This document shows, in pieces, positions 19,801-27,583 of a DNA stretch of 64,000 bases (positions within the stretch are counted from its first letter, which is position 1; each line of letters opens with the position of its first letter). The notes beneath the pieces were generated by a model that was not told the origin of the DNA, did no database searches, and saw only the letters and a program-made list of their open reading frames with translations. Source of the stretch: Corynebacterium sp. (lineage in GTDB: Bacteria > Actinomycetota > Actinomycetes > Mycobacteriales > Mycobacteriaceae); assembly GCF_030532195.1 (NCBI RefSeq), contig NZ_JAUNLP010000001.1, positions 534,669 to 598,668 on the forward strand, read 5' to 3'. A program made the translations under genes and the position numbers.

Positions 19801-20103
19801 CGTGACATCTTCCTGGAGAGAAACCAGCACTTTCACCGCCGACCAAGGCGGAAATGACCAGGTTGGTACAACCTTCTCCACCGGCCGCCCCTTCGGCGTT
19901 CGCAGCTTTAAAGACAGCTGCGCCCTCTGCCCCTGGTCGAGGACAGCAAAAAGCCGCCGCTGATGAGCCGGGACCTCCAACAAGTCCACTTCTGAAATAA
20001 TGCGGTGCCCCTCCGGCCGCTCTACCCATAGGTGGAGACCCGAATCCTCCTTCCAGACCGCATGCAGTAGCAACGGTGCCGCTGGCTGAGCAACTTCTTC
20101 CAT
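16882..20103 (-). CDS. SNF2-family DNA helicase/translocase
   Basis: Large SNF2 ATPase, 1073 residues. The N-terminal half carries a helicase-associated region with the segment VDYEWKLAVGD near residue 430, resembling the DUF3670 domain of bacterial SNF2 proteins. The ATPase core has motif I DDMGLGKT near 562, motif II DEAQ near 672, motif III MTGTPVEN, and the C-terminal motif VI region QATDRSYRIGQ near 956. The start ATG 20103 has GGGGAGGAA ahead of it; GTG 20118 is an alternative. First gene of the SNF2-SWIM-SbcD-SbcC-MarR cassette. A LexA box lies 138 bp upstream. Confidence 0.92.
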   Translation of the reverse strand: MEEVAQPAAPLLLHAVWKEDSGLHLWVERPEGHRIISEVDLLEVPAHQRRLFAVLDQGQRAQLSLKLRTPKGRPVEKVVPTWSFPPWSAVKVLVSLQEDVTSAAMAPDLRFFVDVVRGLDVFARSGRALIALTWEDNQWWPTWRMSEGLAEIGWQTQVISRTPPVLIDNGGATIAEDFINRMFHWVTNALLSDLDEPAPQRQNFVRALLQSEALDRAAPGIAQALARWRLSADGEDVRLQFMIQEPVGFEGQLENLPDADLPQLLDIRGREDEADQAVTRFHPRAAVADHETLWPLRMYYRVGVAAPERLNPDMCRRSVLSLLRPQLLDAQEAFPPLKEAKSAGPGAGLDLLLTSEQLVDLMSNGVSELAKVGIDVMLPPNWKTVEPTLQLHTSVPQLDPTGPAGRRAEPKLGFDQLVDYEWKLAVGDAVLTEAEMRQLAASSTGLVRLRDHWIHANPTVAREALKFLVEQTKAGEETGRGQATLKELVFDGGMEAKAPAPVPVAPRDPSWLKALVSKYSEGTPGESEKVEVPPTFTGQLRDYQQHGVEWLADMSHRGFGVILADDMGLGKTIQILALLEYERCRREAAGGSGGAEHKTSLLVVPTGVLRNWAAEAIKFTPELKVGLLHGSGRPHGDDLQRFVAEHDVVVTTYGVATRDRDELAHFQWDHIIADEAQAIKNPNAQVSRALRSLRSRHNIAMTGTPVENDLGELRAIMDFCNPGMLGSANAFRNKFAIPIERDGNAEMLLQLQSITAPFILRRLKSDPKIAPDLPKKNEQVEMVPLTAEQAFLYQEAVRDLEAKLKRAKKGRTGNFGRKSVILSGIMKLKQICNHPAHYQNDGSGLLDHGKHRSGKVARLEELVDDIVQSGERALIFTQFVEFGKMLAPYFSKRLGVDIPFIEGSMTPMQRERVVQEFNSPEGPPIILLSTLAAGVGINLVAANHVIHVDRWWNPAVENQATDRSYRIGQSKDVHVHKLVSVGTLEERIDELIFEKSELADAVVRAGETKLTEMDFHRLRSLWQLDKEKIKTLRQEMNKRSALEAAAQPEPEPELESEEIPDNVTPFTSRKRWY

Positions 20104-20240
20104 TACTTCCTCCCCCACTGCCGTGCTCTTACTGGTGACTAATTAACTAGGTAGCTTCTACAGCGCCACGGGGACGCTTTCGATTCCATGATGATTGTGC
20201 CACGCACCCCGGACTCCGCCTGTAATCACACCCCCAATAC

Positions 20241-20256
20241 TAGAACACATGTTCGA
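20241..20256. promoter_or_regulatory. LexA (SOS) box of the SNF2 cassette
   Basis: TAGAACACATGTTCGA matches the corynebacterial LexA consensus TCGAA(A/C)ANNTGTTCGA at all but one fixed position. On the minus strand it lies next to a TAGTAT -10-like sequence, 138 bp before the SNF2 start codon, the position expected for a LexA-repressed promoter. Confidence 0.75.
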
Positions 20257-20598
20257 ATTGACATCGCTAAGTACCAGTGTTTTTACCTTCGCCACTAAAA
20301 GTATTTATGGGGTTTCCTGATAATTTGATGCCAATTCGATAAATTTTCAAAAATATCCAAAACCCCGCTTCTACACGATGTTTGGCCACTCTTAACCGAT
20401 TTTTATGCGAACTTTCTTCGGCGTTTACCTTGCAATGCAGCGCGTCACATGCAAACGTCTTATGAGCTACGAAAAGTAAATCTGTGTGACTCGCGTAATA
20501 CTTCGCTCTCGCGGTTGACTTTCAGGGTGGGCTTTTGTCCCCCTTCAGGTTGGCCAGGCCCACGTACGGATTACGGACTAACAGCGGCCTAGCCAACG

Positions 20599-20655
20599 GT
20601 CGCCAAAAGTCGCTGGAAATCACCGGATGTCGCCTGGAGTCGCCCAAAGGTCGGC
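20599..20655. repeat. Phased 10-bp GTCGC repeat array
   Basis: GTCGC begins at 20599, 20609, 20629 and 20639, with the degenerate units ATCAC at 20619 and GTCGG at 20650. The period is therefore 10 bp (11 at the last step), one DNA turn, so every unit faces the same side of the helix. It lies about 195 bp upstream of the putP start. Confidence 0.7.
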
Positions 20656-20848
20656 ATTCGCCGCAGGCATCTGCAGGCACCCACCAGGTGATGACCGCGA
20701 TAAATGCTGTCCGCCACCGTGTGAAGGGCAGCTATGAGAGCGCAATTTACGTCGTAAAGCAAAATGCTATGCGCTGGTGTGCCGTCGGTGTGCCATGTGA
20801 GAGCGCGAGTCCGAAATGACCACACAACAATGAATGAGGAGTTGCCCT

Positions 20849-22372
20849 GTGGACCAACACACATGGTTCATTATCGCGCTAGTCATTTATCTGCTGTTGA
20901 TGATCTACATCGGTTGGACCGGGTGGAAGAAGACCGCAGAGTATGACGAATACATGATTGGCGGCCGTGGCTTGCACCCATTTGTCGCGGCGCTGTCAGC
21001 AGGCGCGTCAGACATGTCCGGCTGGCTGCTGATGGGTCTGCCAGGTGCCATCTACCTGTCCGGCCTGAACCAGACCTGGATTGCAATCGGTCTGGTAGTG
21101 GGAGCTTGGATGAACTGGAAGTTCACTGCCCCGCGTCTGCGTAGTTACACCAAGATTGCTCGTAACTCGATTACCGTGCCGTCGTTCCTGGAGAACCGCC
21201 TGCACGATAAGTCCAGGGTCCTGCGCGTTGCCGCTGGCCTGATTATTCTGCTGTTCTTCACCTTCTATGTCTCCTCCGGTATGGTCGCTGGCGGTCGCTA
21301 CTGGGAGTCCACCTTCGGGGGCAACTACCTGACCGGCATGCTGCTAGTAGCTGCTATTACCGTCGCCTACACCCTGTTCGGCGGCTTTTTGGCAGTGTCC
21401 TACACCGATACGGTGCAGGGCATCATCATGTTCATCGCGCTGCTGGCCGTCCCGATTGCCGGCATCATTTACCTGACCAGCAACGGCACGCCCTTCTCCG
21501 AGATCTTCAGCTTCGCCGCTGAGAACCCGTACCCGGGTAGCGAAGGCCAGCCGGTACCTGACTTCTTCAACCCATTTGCAGGTATTCCGCTGATTACCAT
21601 CATCGGTCTACTGGGCTGGGGCCTCGGCTACTTCGGTCAGCCGCACATTATTGTCCGCTTCATGGCCCTGCGTAGCGCGAAGGACGCAACCGAGGGACGC
21701 CGTTGGGGCGTCGGCTGGCAGGCACTGTGCATGGTCGGCTCCGTCTTCGTGGCGCTGACTGCGACGGTCTTCTTCACCACCAACCCGGATGCGTCCGTCA
21801 CCGACGCTCAGTCCTACGAGACCATCTTCCTGGACATGACTCGCGTCCTGTTCCACCCGCTGATTGCAGGTCTGATTCTGACCGCAGTTCTGGCTGCCAT
21901 CATGTCCACGATTTCCTCGCAGCTGCTGGTGTCCTCCTCCGCGCTGATTGAGGACTTGTTCAAGGCAACGGTCAATAAGTCCCTGCGTCCGAAGACCTAC
22001 ATGACGCTCTCCCGCGTGGCGGTCGCTTTGATTGCTGTTATCGCCGCACTCATCGCAGCTAACCCGAACAGCTCCATTCTGGATCTGGTCGGCTTTGCCT
22101 GGGCAGGCTTCGGCTCCGCATTCGGTCCGGTTTTGCTGGCCGCTCTGTACTGGCCACGCCTGAACGTTCCGGGCGCTGCTGCCGGCATGATCACCGGTGC
22201 AGTTGTCTCCTTCGCATGGGGCATGAGCCCGCTGACCGACACTCTCTACGAGATTGTTCCGGGCTTCCTGGCAGCCACCATCGTCATGGTTGTTGTCACC
22301 CTGGCAACCAAGGAGCCGGGTCAGAAGATTCGCGAAGAGTTCGATCGCGCAGCGACTGAGGCTCTTGTTTAA
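20849..22372 (+). CDS. putP: Sodium/proline symporter
   Basis: Membrane transporter of the sodium:solute symporter family (SSS), 507 residues with about 13 hydrophobic segments; it imports proline with sodium. Family features include YDEYMIGGRGLHPF near residues 30-45, the sodium-site segment ASDMSGWLLMGLPG, and the later GWGLGYFGQPHIIVRFMA. The start is GTG 20849, with GAGGAG 7 bases upstream; ATG 20834 would place the ribosome site inside the gene. The gene is single and ends in a strong terminator. The upstream region carries an unusual repeat array that may control it. Confidence 0.92.
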   Translation: MDQHTWFIIALVIYLLLMIYIGWTGWKKTAEYDEYMIGGRGLHPFVAALSAGASDMSGWLLMGLPGAIYLSGLNQTWIAIGLVVGAWMNWKFTAPRLRSYTKIARNSITVPSFLENRLHDKSRVLRVAAGLIILLFFTFYVSSGMVAGGRYWESTFGGNYLTGMLLVAAITVAYTLFGGFLAVSYTDTVQGIIMFIALLAVPIAGIIYLTSNGTPFSEIFSFAAENPYPGSEGQPVPDFFNPFAGIPLITIIGLLGWGLGYFGQPHIIVRFMALRSAKDATEGRRWGVGWQALCMVGSVFVALTATVFFTTNPDASVTDAQSYETIFLDMTRVLFHPLIAGLILTAVLAAIMSTISSQLLVSSSALIEDLFKATVNKSLRPKTYMTLSRVAVALIAVIAALIAANPNSSILDLVGFAWAGFGSAFGPVLLAALYWPRLNVPGAAAGMITGAVVSFAWGMSPLTDTLYEIVPGFLAATIVMVVVTLATKEPGQKIREEFDRAATEALV

Positions 22373-22402
22373 GACCTAGTTCGCTACCCCCGAACGCTTG
22401 TA

Positions 22403-22468
22403 GAGCGCATATCTAAAAGGGAACCGAAACGGCAAGTTTCGCGCCCAACTAGATATGCGCTCTTTTTT
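22403..22468 (+). terminator. Terminator of putP, overlapping the next start codon
   Basis: Perfect 12-bp inverted repeat (GAGCGCATATCT at 22403-22414 with 22451-22462), enclosing a smaller hairpin CGAAAC/GTTTCG (22425-22441), followed by T6 (22463-22468). The ATG of the nuclease gene (22455) lies inside the right arm. Confidence 0.85.
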
Positions 22469-23084
22469 ATTTTCCACTCTCATTCTCGCCCTGTTCATCC
22501 TCTCCTTTTCGGCTACGCGCGCCCTGGTCCACTCCCCTGCCCAGGCCGACGCAGAAGCCGTCGTAAAGCAGCTACGCGGAGTTCGCGTCGTCACCGCGCG
22601 CCCCACCGTTACCGGTTACAAACGCGAGCGTTTCTCCGTCTGGGACGGTCCCGCCGACTGCGATACGCGCGACAAGGTACTGGCGACGTGGTTTGGGGGC
22701 ACCGCATGTTCGCTTGACGACGGCACCCAGCGCGACATCCCAGACCCCTATACCGGTGACCCGGTCGGATCCCACGAGGTCGATATCGACCACATCTATC
22801 CGCTGGCGGCCGCGTGGGATTTTGGTGCCTACGCTTGGGACAATTCGCGGCGTCGAGAATTTGGCAACGACATGGCGGCAAACCTCGTTCCCACTCGAAG
22901 CGCGGTCAATCGTGACAAGGGCGATGCCAGCCCTGCGGAATGGCTCCCCGAAGCTGACGAAGCCTGCAACTATTCGCACCGCTATTTGGCCGTGGCGATT
23001 AAGTGGGACTTACCAGTCTCCGTTGCAGATTGGGAGGCCATAGCCACAGCATGCGGAATAGAAAAAGCAGACGCAGCGCGTTAA
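22455..23084 (+). CDS. Secreted HNH-type nuclease (DUF1524-like)
   Basis: Exported protein of 209 residues. An N-terminal hydrophobic signal segment (residues 4-22) with possible cleavage near AQA-DA (about residue 31) is followed by a nuclease domain. The catalytic signature DIDHIYPLAAAWD (near residues 110-122), then NDMAANLVPT and NRDKGD, matches the DUF1524/GmrSD-C HNH fold used by secreted actinobacterial nucleases. It may serve nutrient scavenging from extracellular DNA. There is no Shine-Dalgarno sequence: the ATG is buried in the putP terminator stem, and no other in-frame start lies upstream. Confidence 0.82.
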   Translation: MRSFLFSTLILALFILSFSATRALVHSPAQADAEAVVKQLRGVRVVTARPTVTGYKRERFSVWDGPADCDTRDKVLATWFGGTACSLDDGTQRDIPDPYTGDPVGSHEVDIDHIYPLAAAWDFGAYAWDNSRRREFGNDMAANLVPTRSAVNRDKGDASPAEWLPEADEACNYSHRYLAVAIKWDLPVSVADWEAIATACGIEKADAAR

Positions 23085-23169
23085 GTTAGGTGGGGCCTTT
23101 GTTTTCGCTAACAAGGCTATTTTTACCCCGTTTACTCGGGGCTCATTGATAGACGTGGAAAGGTTATAC

Positions 23170-23670
23170 GTGCAAAACGTAGTTCTTATGGTTCACGTTC
23201 TGGCGGCAATTCTGCTGCTGGGACCGGTGACCGTCGCAATTTCGATGTTCCCGAAGCTCGCGCTTGCAGCCCGCGGCGGAGAGGCTGGAACAGTCGGCGC
23301 CGCTCGCACCATGCACGCCATTTCGCGCACGTACGGTATGTGGTCGCTGCTGGTGCCGCTGCTCGGCTTCGGTGTCATGTTCACCGATGTGTCCACCTAC
23401 ATGAAGTCCGGCGCAATGCACGCCGCTATCCTGCTGGCCATCATTGCCTGGGCGCTGCTGTTCTTCCTGGTCATCCCGCGTCAGCGTCTGATGATGGCTG
23501 GTCTCGGCATCGCTGGTGAGGACGAGGATTTGGATGATCCGGAGTTCGTTGAGCGTCGCAAGAAGGCCGAGGAGCTGGACTGGGAGAAGCAGAAGGGCCA
23601 GCTGGCTATGTTCTCCGGCATCTTCTCCCTGCTGTGGGTTATCGCCGGCATTTTGATGTTCTTCATCTAA
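23170..23670 (+). CDS. Four-helix membrane protein of unknown function
   Basis: Integral membrane protein of 166 residues with four predicted helices near residues 5-25, 55-75, 84-104 and 146-164. The acidic loop near residues 115-130 (GEDEDLDDPEFVERRKK) faces one side. It resembles DUF2269-type predicted integral membrane proteins in layout (an early VHVLAAILLLGP segment), but I cannot name a function. The start is GTG 23170, with GGAAAGG 6 bases upstream; upstream TTG 23146 and GTG 23155 are in frame but poorly placed. Single gene after the nuclease. Confidence 0.78.
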   Translation: MQNVVLMVHVLAAILLLGPVTVAISMFPKLALAARGGEAGTVGAARTMHAISRTYGMWSLLVPLLGFGVMFTDVSTYMKSGAMHAAILLAIIAWALLFFLVIPRQRLMMAGLGIAGEDEDLDDPEFVERRKKAEELDWEKQKGQLAMFSGIFSLLWVIAGILMFFI

Positions 23671-23715
23671 TCAGCGCGCAATAGAGCGTTTGTGCCGCAG
23701 CCGGTTTGCGGCACA

Positions 23716-23793
23716 TAAAAAACAAACTGCCAGTGTGGACGGAACTATAAAGCCAAGAAATCACGGCTCGACGTTCCTACACACCGGCAGTTT
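23716..23793 (-). terminator. Long imperfect hairpin, terminator of the RNA helicase gene
   Basis: Arms 23724-23745 and 23773-23793 pair with few mismatches (core AAACTGCC/GGCAGTTT). On the minus strand the stem is followed by GTTTTTTA (23716-23723 region). It probably ends helicase transcription. The arm starts with AAACTGCCAG, as does the inverted repeat at 51095-51169. Confidence 0.7.
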
Positions 23794-23841
23794 TGCTATG
23801 CGCAATCGAGACTCTGCGTCAGGGCCTCGGGCAGGCAAGGC

Positions 23842-25941
23842 TTAGCGACGGCCCCCGCGGAAGCCACCACGACGGTCATCACGGCCGCCGCGGTATCCGC
23901 CGCGACCACGGCCGCCGCGGTCTCCACGGTCACGGTCACCGAAGCCATCACGGTCTCCGCGGTAGCCACCGCGACCGCCACGACCACCACGGCGATCACC
24001 ACGACCACGGCCGCCACGGTAACCGCCACGGCCACCTCGACGATCATCGCGGTATCCACCGCGGCCGCCGCGGTAACCATCGCCGTCATCAACTGAGGTG
24101 CCGTCGTCAAGCGTCAGACCAATCAGCTGACCGGAGATGCGCGTGTCGGCGAGGTTGTCAATGACTTCCTGCGGCAGGTTTGCCGGCAGCTCGACCAGCG
24201 TGTGATCGCCGCGGATGTCAATGTGACCGAAGTCCTTGGAAGACAGGCCGCCCTCGTTGGCGATCGCGCCGACGATAGCGCCCGGGCGGACGTGCTGACG
24301 ACGACCGACGTTGATGCGATAGGTGGCAGTGCCCTCGCGATCGAACTCGACCAGATCAGCGCGCTTGCCCTGCCCACGCTCACCGCGGGAGCGACCGTCA
24401 CGACCACGGTTGCGGTCGCGCTCAAAGCGGTCTCGGTCGCGGTCATTGCGACGACCACGCGGCGGTTCCTTCATCAGGAAGTCACCGGACTGTGCCTGTG
24501 CGGCAATTGCAGCGGCAATGTCCACCAGCGGAGTGTCGTGCTCCTCTGCATACTCCTCAATGAGCTCGCGGAACACCGGCACCTGCGGATCGGCCAGGGC
24601 CTCGGTCAGATCATCGGAGAACTTCTGCTTACGGGACTCATTGACCTCGTCCACGGTCGGCAGCTTCATCTCGTGCAGCTGGGACTTAGTGGCGCGCTCA
24701 ATCTGGCGCAGCAGACGGCCCTCGCGCGGAGTGACAAACAGCAGCGCCTCACCGGAGCGACCAGCGCGACCGGTACGACCAATGCGGTGGACGTAGGACT
24801 CGGTGTCGTGCGGGATGTCGAAGTTGACCACATGCGAAATGCGGTCGACGTCCAGGCCACGAGCGGCGACATCAGTTGCCACCAGGATGTCCAGGCGGCC
24901 GTCCTTGAGCTGGTCAATGGTGCGCTCACGCAGGGTCTGCGGAATATCACCGTTGATGGCGGCTGCGGAGAAACCACGGGCACGCAGCTTCTCGGCAAGC
25001 TCCTCAGTCTCGTGCTTGGTGCGCACGAACATAATCATCGCTTCGAATTCCTCGACCTCGAGGATTCGGGTCAGAGCGTCCAGCTTGTTGCGGTGGCTGA
25101 CCATCAGGAAGCGCTGACGGATGTTGTCGGCCGTGCGAGTCTGGGACTTGACGGTAATCTCTTCCGGCTCCGACAGGTACTGCTTGGACAGGCGGCGGAT
25201 GGCAGCCGGCATCGTTGCGGAGAACAGTGCCACCTGCTTCTCATCCGGAGTGTCGGCCAGAATGCGCTCGACATCCTCCTGGAAGCCCATCTGCAGCATC
25301 TCATCGGCCTCATCCAGCACCAGGAAGCGCAGGTCCGAGATGTCCAGGGAACCCTTCTCCAGGTGGTCGATGACACGACCAGGCGTGCCGACGATAATCT
25401 GCGCGCCACGTCGCAGACCCGACAGCTGTACTCCGTATGCCTGACCACCGTAGATCGGCAGGACGTGAATCTTGCCCAGGTGGTCTGCAAAGGACTGGAA
25501 AGAGTCCGCGACCTGCAGCGCCAGCTCACGAGTCGGAGCCAGAACCAGTGCCTGCGGTGCACGCACGGAGCGGTCAATGCGAGCCAGAATCGGCAGCGCG
25601 AAAGCCGCGGTCTTACCCGTACCGGTCTGAGCCAGGCCGACAACGTCGCGGCCGGTCATCAGAGTCGGGATAGTTGCTGCCTGAATTGGCGATGGAGTCT
25701 CAAATCCAACCTTGCGGACAGCATTGACAATGTCCTCTGGCAGGTTGAGGTCTTCAAAACCGACTCGTTCTTCGGTTTCCTTGGCATCGCCAGCGTTGTT
25801 GTTCTCAGCGTTGTTGTTCTTGGCCTTGGCCTGCACTTCGTCGACCTTGGCGTTTACGTCCTCATTTTTTGTGGTGAGGTTTTCTTCGCGGTTTTCCTCG
25901 CGGACCTCGTCGACGCTGTCATTCATTTCATTATTGGCCAT
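23842..25941 (-). CDS. deaD: DEAD-box ATP-dependent RNA helicase
   Basis: Cold-shock and ribosome-assembly type RNA helicase, 699 residues. Helicase core: Q-motif region ending in TPSPIQ, motif I AQTGTGKT near residue 102, DEAD near 207, SAT near 236, HRIGRTGRAGR near 382. A DbpA-like RNA-binding domain lies near residues 535-610 (YRINVGRR start). The last about 80 residues are a repetitive Arg-Gly-Gly/Asp-Arg tail that binds RNA. The start is ATG 25941; GTG 25986 would add 15 residues. Long upstream leader, single gene, strong terminator. Opposite-strand open frames are shadows. Confidence 0.93.
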   Translation of the reverse strand: MANNEMNDSVDEVREENREENLTTKNEDVNAKVDEVQAKAKNNNAENNNAGDAKETEERVGFEDLNLPEDIVNAVRKVGFETPSPIQAATIPTLMTGRDVVGLAQTGTGKTAAFALPILARIDRSVRAPQALVLAPTRELALQVADSFQSFADHLGKIHVLPIYGGQAYGVQLSGLRRGAQIIVGTPGRVIDHLEKGSLDISDLRFLVLDEADEMLQMGFQEDVERILADTPDEKQVALFSATMPAAIRRLSKQYLSEPEEITVKSQTRTADNIRQRFLMVSHRNKLDALTRILEVEEFEAMIMFVRTKHETEELAEKLRARGFSAAAINGDIPQTLRERTIDQLKDGRLDILVATDVAARGLDVDRISHVVNFDIPHDTESYVHRIGRTGRAGRSGEALLFVTPREGRLLRQIERATKSQLHEMKLPTVDEVNESRKQKFSDDLTEALADPQVPVFRELIEEYAEEHDTPLVDIAAAIAAQAQSGDFLMKEPPRGRRNDRDRDRFERDRNRGRDGRSRGERGQGKRADLVEFDREGTATYRINVGRRQHVRPGAIVGAIANEGGLSSKDFGHIDIRGDHTLVELPANLPQEVIDNLADTRISGQLIGLTLDDGTSVDDGDGYRGGRGGYRDDRRGGRGGYRGGRGRGDRRGGRGGRGGYRGDRDGFGDRDRGDRGGRGRGGYRGGRDDRRGGFRGGRR

Positions 25942-26515
25942 TTGGGGCTCTTCCTGGGCCTTATTGCCCGCACACTCATTACTCACAGTTTTTACTCACA
26001 AATGGGTCGCACATCTTGACCCGCCCAATCGATAGTTATTTTTCCTAAGTGCTCACACATCGGTACAGCGATGACATCGCTAACTGCACATATTTCAAAA
26101 AATTCGCGTCCGCATCGCTTCCCAGATTTTGTCTGCCACTCACGGCGGACGCGCGCTCATGCACTATGCACTATCTAGCGTTTCACCAGCACATTTTTAC
26201 CGCTGTCAGAATCTCTGCGACATAGTCGACAGCATTAAACACCGACTTGTTAGGCTACGCCACCACCGCATAAAAAACCATTCCAGGTAGGCAATGTCAC
26301 ATATCAGGGTTACCGGTTGACGCAACCCGGCTGAAACGCTACAGCCGTCGTAAAGCGATGAAAATGCACCCACTTCAGGGTAATCGCCTTGCAAATACAG
26401 GGGGTGACGCAGTTAACATTTTGTTTACAGATTTGTACACATATCAATTATTTGCCGCTTTCGGAACACCCACCATCTGGCGCTAAAACCCAACGACACA
26501 AGGCTTTTAGAAAAC
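25942..26515. other. Divergent intergenic region, deaD leader and symporter promoter
   Basis: No credible gene. On the deaD side it holds an 8-bp perfect inverted repeat GCGTCCGC/GCGGACGC (26106-26113, 26145-26152), a direct repeat GCACTAT and one copy of the 11-mer (26346-26356). A palindrome-like CCGGTTGACGCAACCCGG lies near 26313. TTTACA (26424-26429) with ATTATT 17 bases later is a weak promoter candidate for the plus-strand gene. The long structured leader fits the autoregulated leaders known for cold-shock helicases, but that is inference. Confidence 0.5.
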
Positions 26516-27577
26516 ATGTCCAGCACTACCCCACCTTCTTCAGCAAAGTCACCATCCCCCGAGAGCTGCCCACAAAACCCACATTCCAACCAGATTCCAT
26601 CTGGGAATGACATGGGAACTCACGAGACCCCAAATCAGCCGTCCAAAGCCTCGGCACTGATTGAAGTTCTCGGTTTCCCCGGTTTTATTCTGGCGGGTTC
26701 GGCATTGGCATTCTTCTTCCCCGCGCTATTTACGCCGCTGACGAACTACATCAATTACTTCCTGATGATCATCATGTTCGCGATGGGACTGACCCTAACC
26801 ATCCCGGACTTCAAGCAAGTGGCGAAGCGTCCGCTGGCAATTCTGTTCGGTGTCATCGCACAGTTTGTGATTATGCCGCTGCTGGCCATCGCCGTGGCGA
26901 AGATGCTGGGGCTCAACCCGGCACTCGCCGTCGGTCTGCTGATGCTCGGATCCGTCCCCGGTGGTACGTCCTCGAACGTCATCGCGTACCTCGCGCGCGG
27001 CGACGTCGCACTGTCCGTCGCCATGACCAGTGTGTCGACGCTGGTCTCGCCAATCATGACGCCGTTTCTCATGCTCATGCTTGCCGACGCGCACACGGAG
27101 GTCGACGGACTGGGGATGGCGTGGTCGCTGTGCCAGACTGTCCTACTGCCGGTGATTGGTGGCCTGGCAATTCGCTTTGTGGCGGACAAATTTATTGACA
27201 AGATTCTGCCGATTCTGCCGTGGATTTCCATCCTGGGAATCGGTGGCGTCGTCTTCGGCGCTGTCGCCAAAAATGCCGAGAGCCTGGCGCACATTGGTTT
27301 GATTGTCTTTGTCGCAGTGATTGTCCAAAACATTCTGGGCTATGTGCTGGGCTTCCTCGCGGGCCGACTGGTGGGTATGCCTACCTCCGGCAAGCGCACT
27401 CTCGCAGTAGAAGTGGGCACACAGTCCGCTGGTTTGGCTTCTGGTATGTCTGCGAAGTTCTTTACTCCTGAAGCGGCGCTGCCGGGTGCGGTGGCCGCCG
27501 TGGTGCACAACATCACCGGCGCTATTTACGTAGCCATTTGCCGCAAGCTGGATGAAGACAAAAAGTTGGACGCCTAG
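26516..27577 (+). CDS. Bile acid:sodium symporter family (BASS) transporter
   Basis: Membrane protein of 353 residues with ten predicted helices, of the BASS/SbtA-like family of sodium-dependent organic anion transporters. Family marks: MFAMGLTLTIPDF near residue 90, GSVPGGTSSNVIAYLARGD near 150, and VEVGTQSAGLAS near 300. The first about 45 residues are polar and Pro/Ser/Asn-rich, so translation may instead start at ATG 26612, just before the first helix. The substrate is unknown; relatives carry keto acids such as 2-ketopantoate or pyruvate. Converges with the MFS gene, 6 bp apart. Confidence 0.9.
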   Translation: MSSTTPPSSAKSPSPESCPQNPHSNQIPSGNDMGTHETPNQPSKASALIEVLGFPGFILAGSALAFFFPALFTPLTNYINYFLMIIMFAMGLTLTIPDFKQVAKRPLAILFGVIAQFVIMPLLAIAVAKMLGLNPALAVGLLMLGSVPGGTSSNVIAYLARGDVALSVAMTSVSTLVSPIMTPFLMLMLADAHTEVDGLGMAWSLCQTVLLPVIGGLAIRFVADKFIDKILPILPWISILGIGGVVFGAVAKNAESLAHIGLIVFVAVIVQNILGYVLGFLAGRLVGMPTSGKRTLAVEVGTQSAGLASGMSAKFFTPEAALPGAVAAVVHNITGAIYVAICRKLDEDKKLDA

Positions 27578-27583
27578 CGCCGT

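Larger units (their letters stand above)
20104..20848. other. Long intergenic region between SNF2 cassette and putP
   Basis: No credible gene. It contains, left to right: the cassette leader, a LexA-type box (20241-20256), an AT-rich stretch (about 20270-20400), a phased array of GTCGC decamers (20599-20655), and one copy of the window-wide 11-mer (20750-20760), here inside the palindrome TTTACGTCGTAAA (20747-20759). The promoter of putP must also be here but is not clear to me. Confidence 0.7.

Noticed and set aside
20535-20819. 94-codon open frame upstream of putP
   Set aside because: Runs across the GTCGC repeat array and has no ribosome site or recognisable sequence.
24202-26019. 605-codon open frame opposite the RNA helicase gene
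   Set aside because: Antisense shadow of deaD; no recognisable motif.
26206-26394. 62-codon open frame in the deaD leader region
   Set aside because: No ribosome site, no similarity recognised, atypical composition; more likely part of a structured leader.
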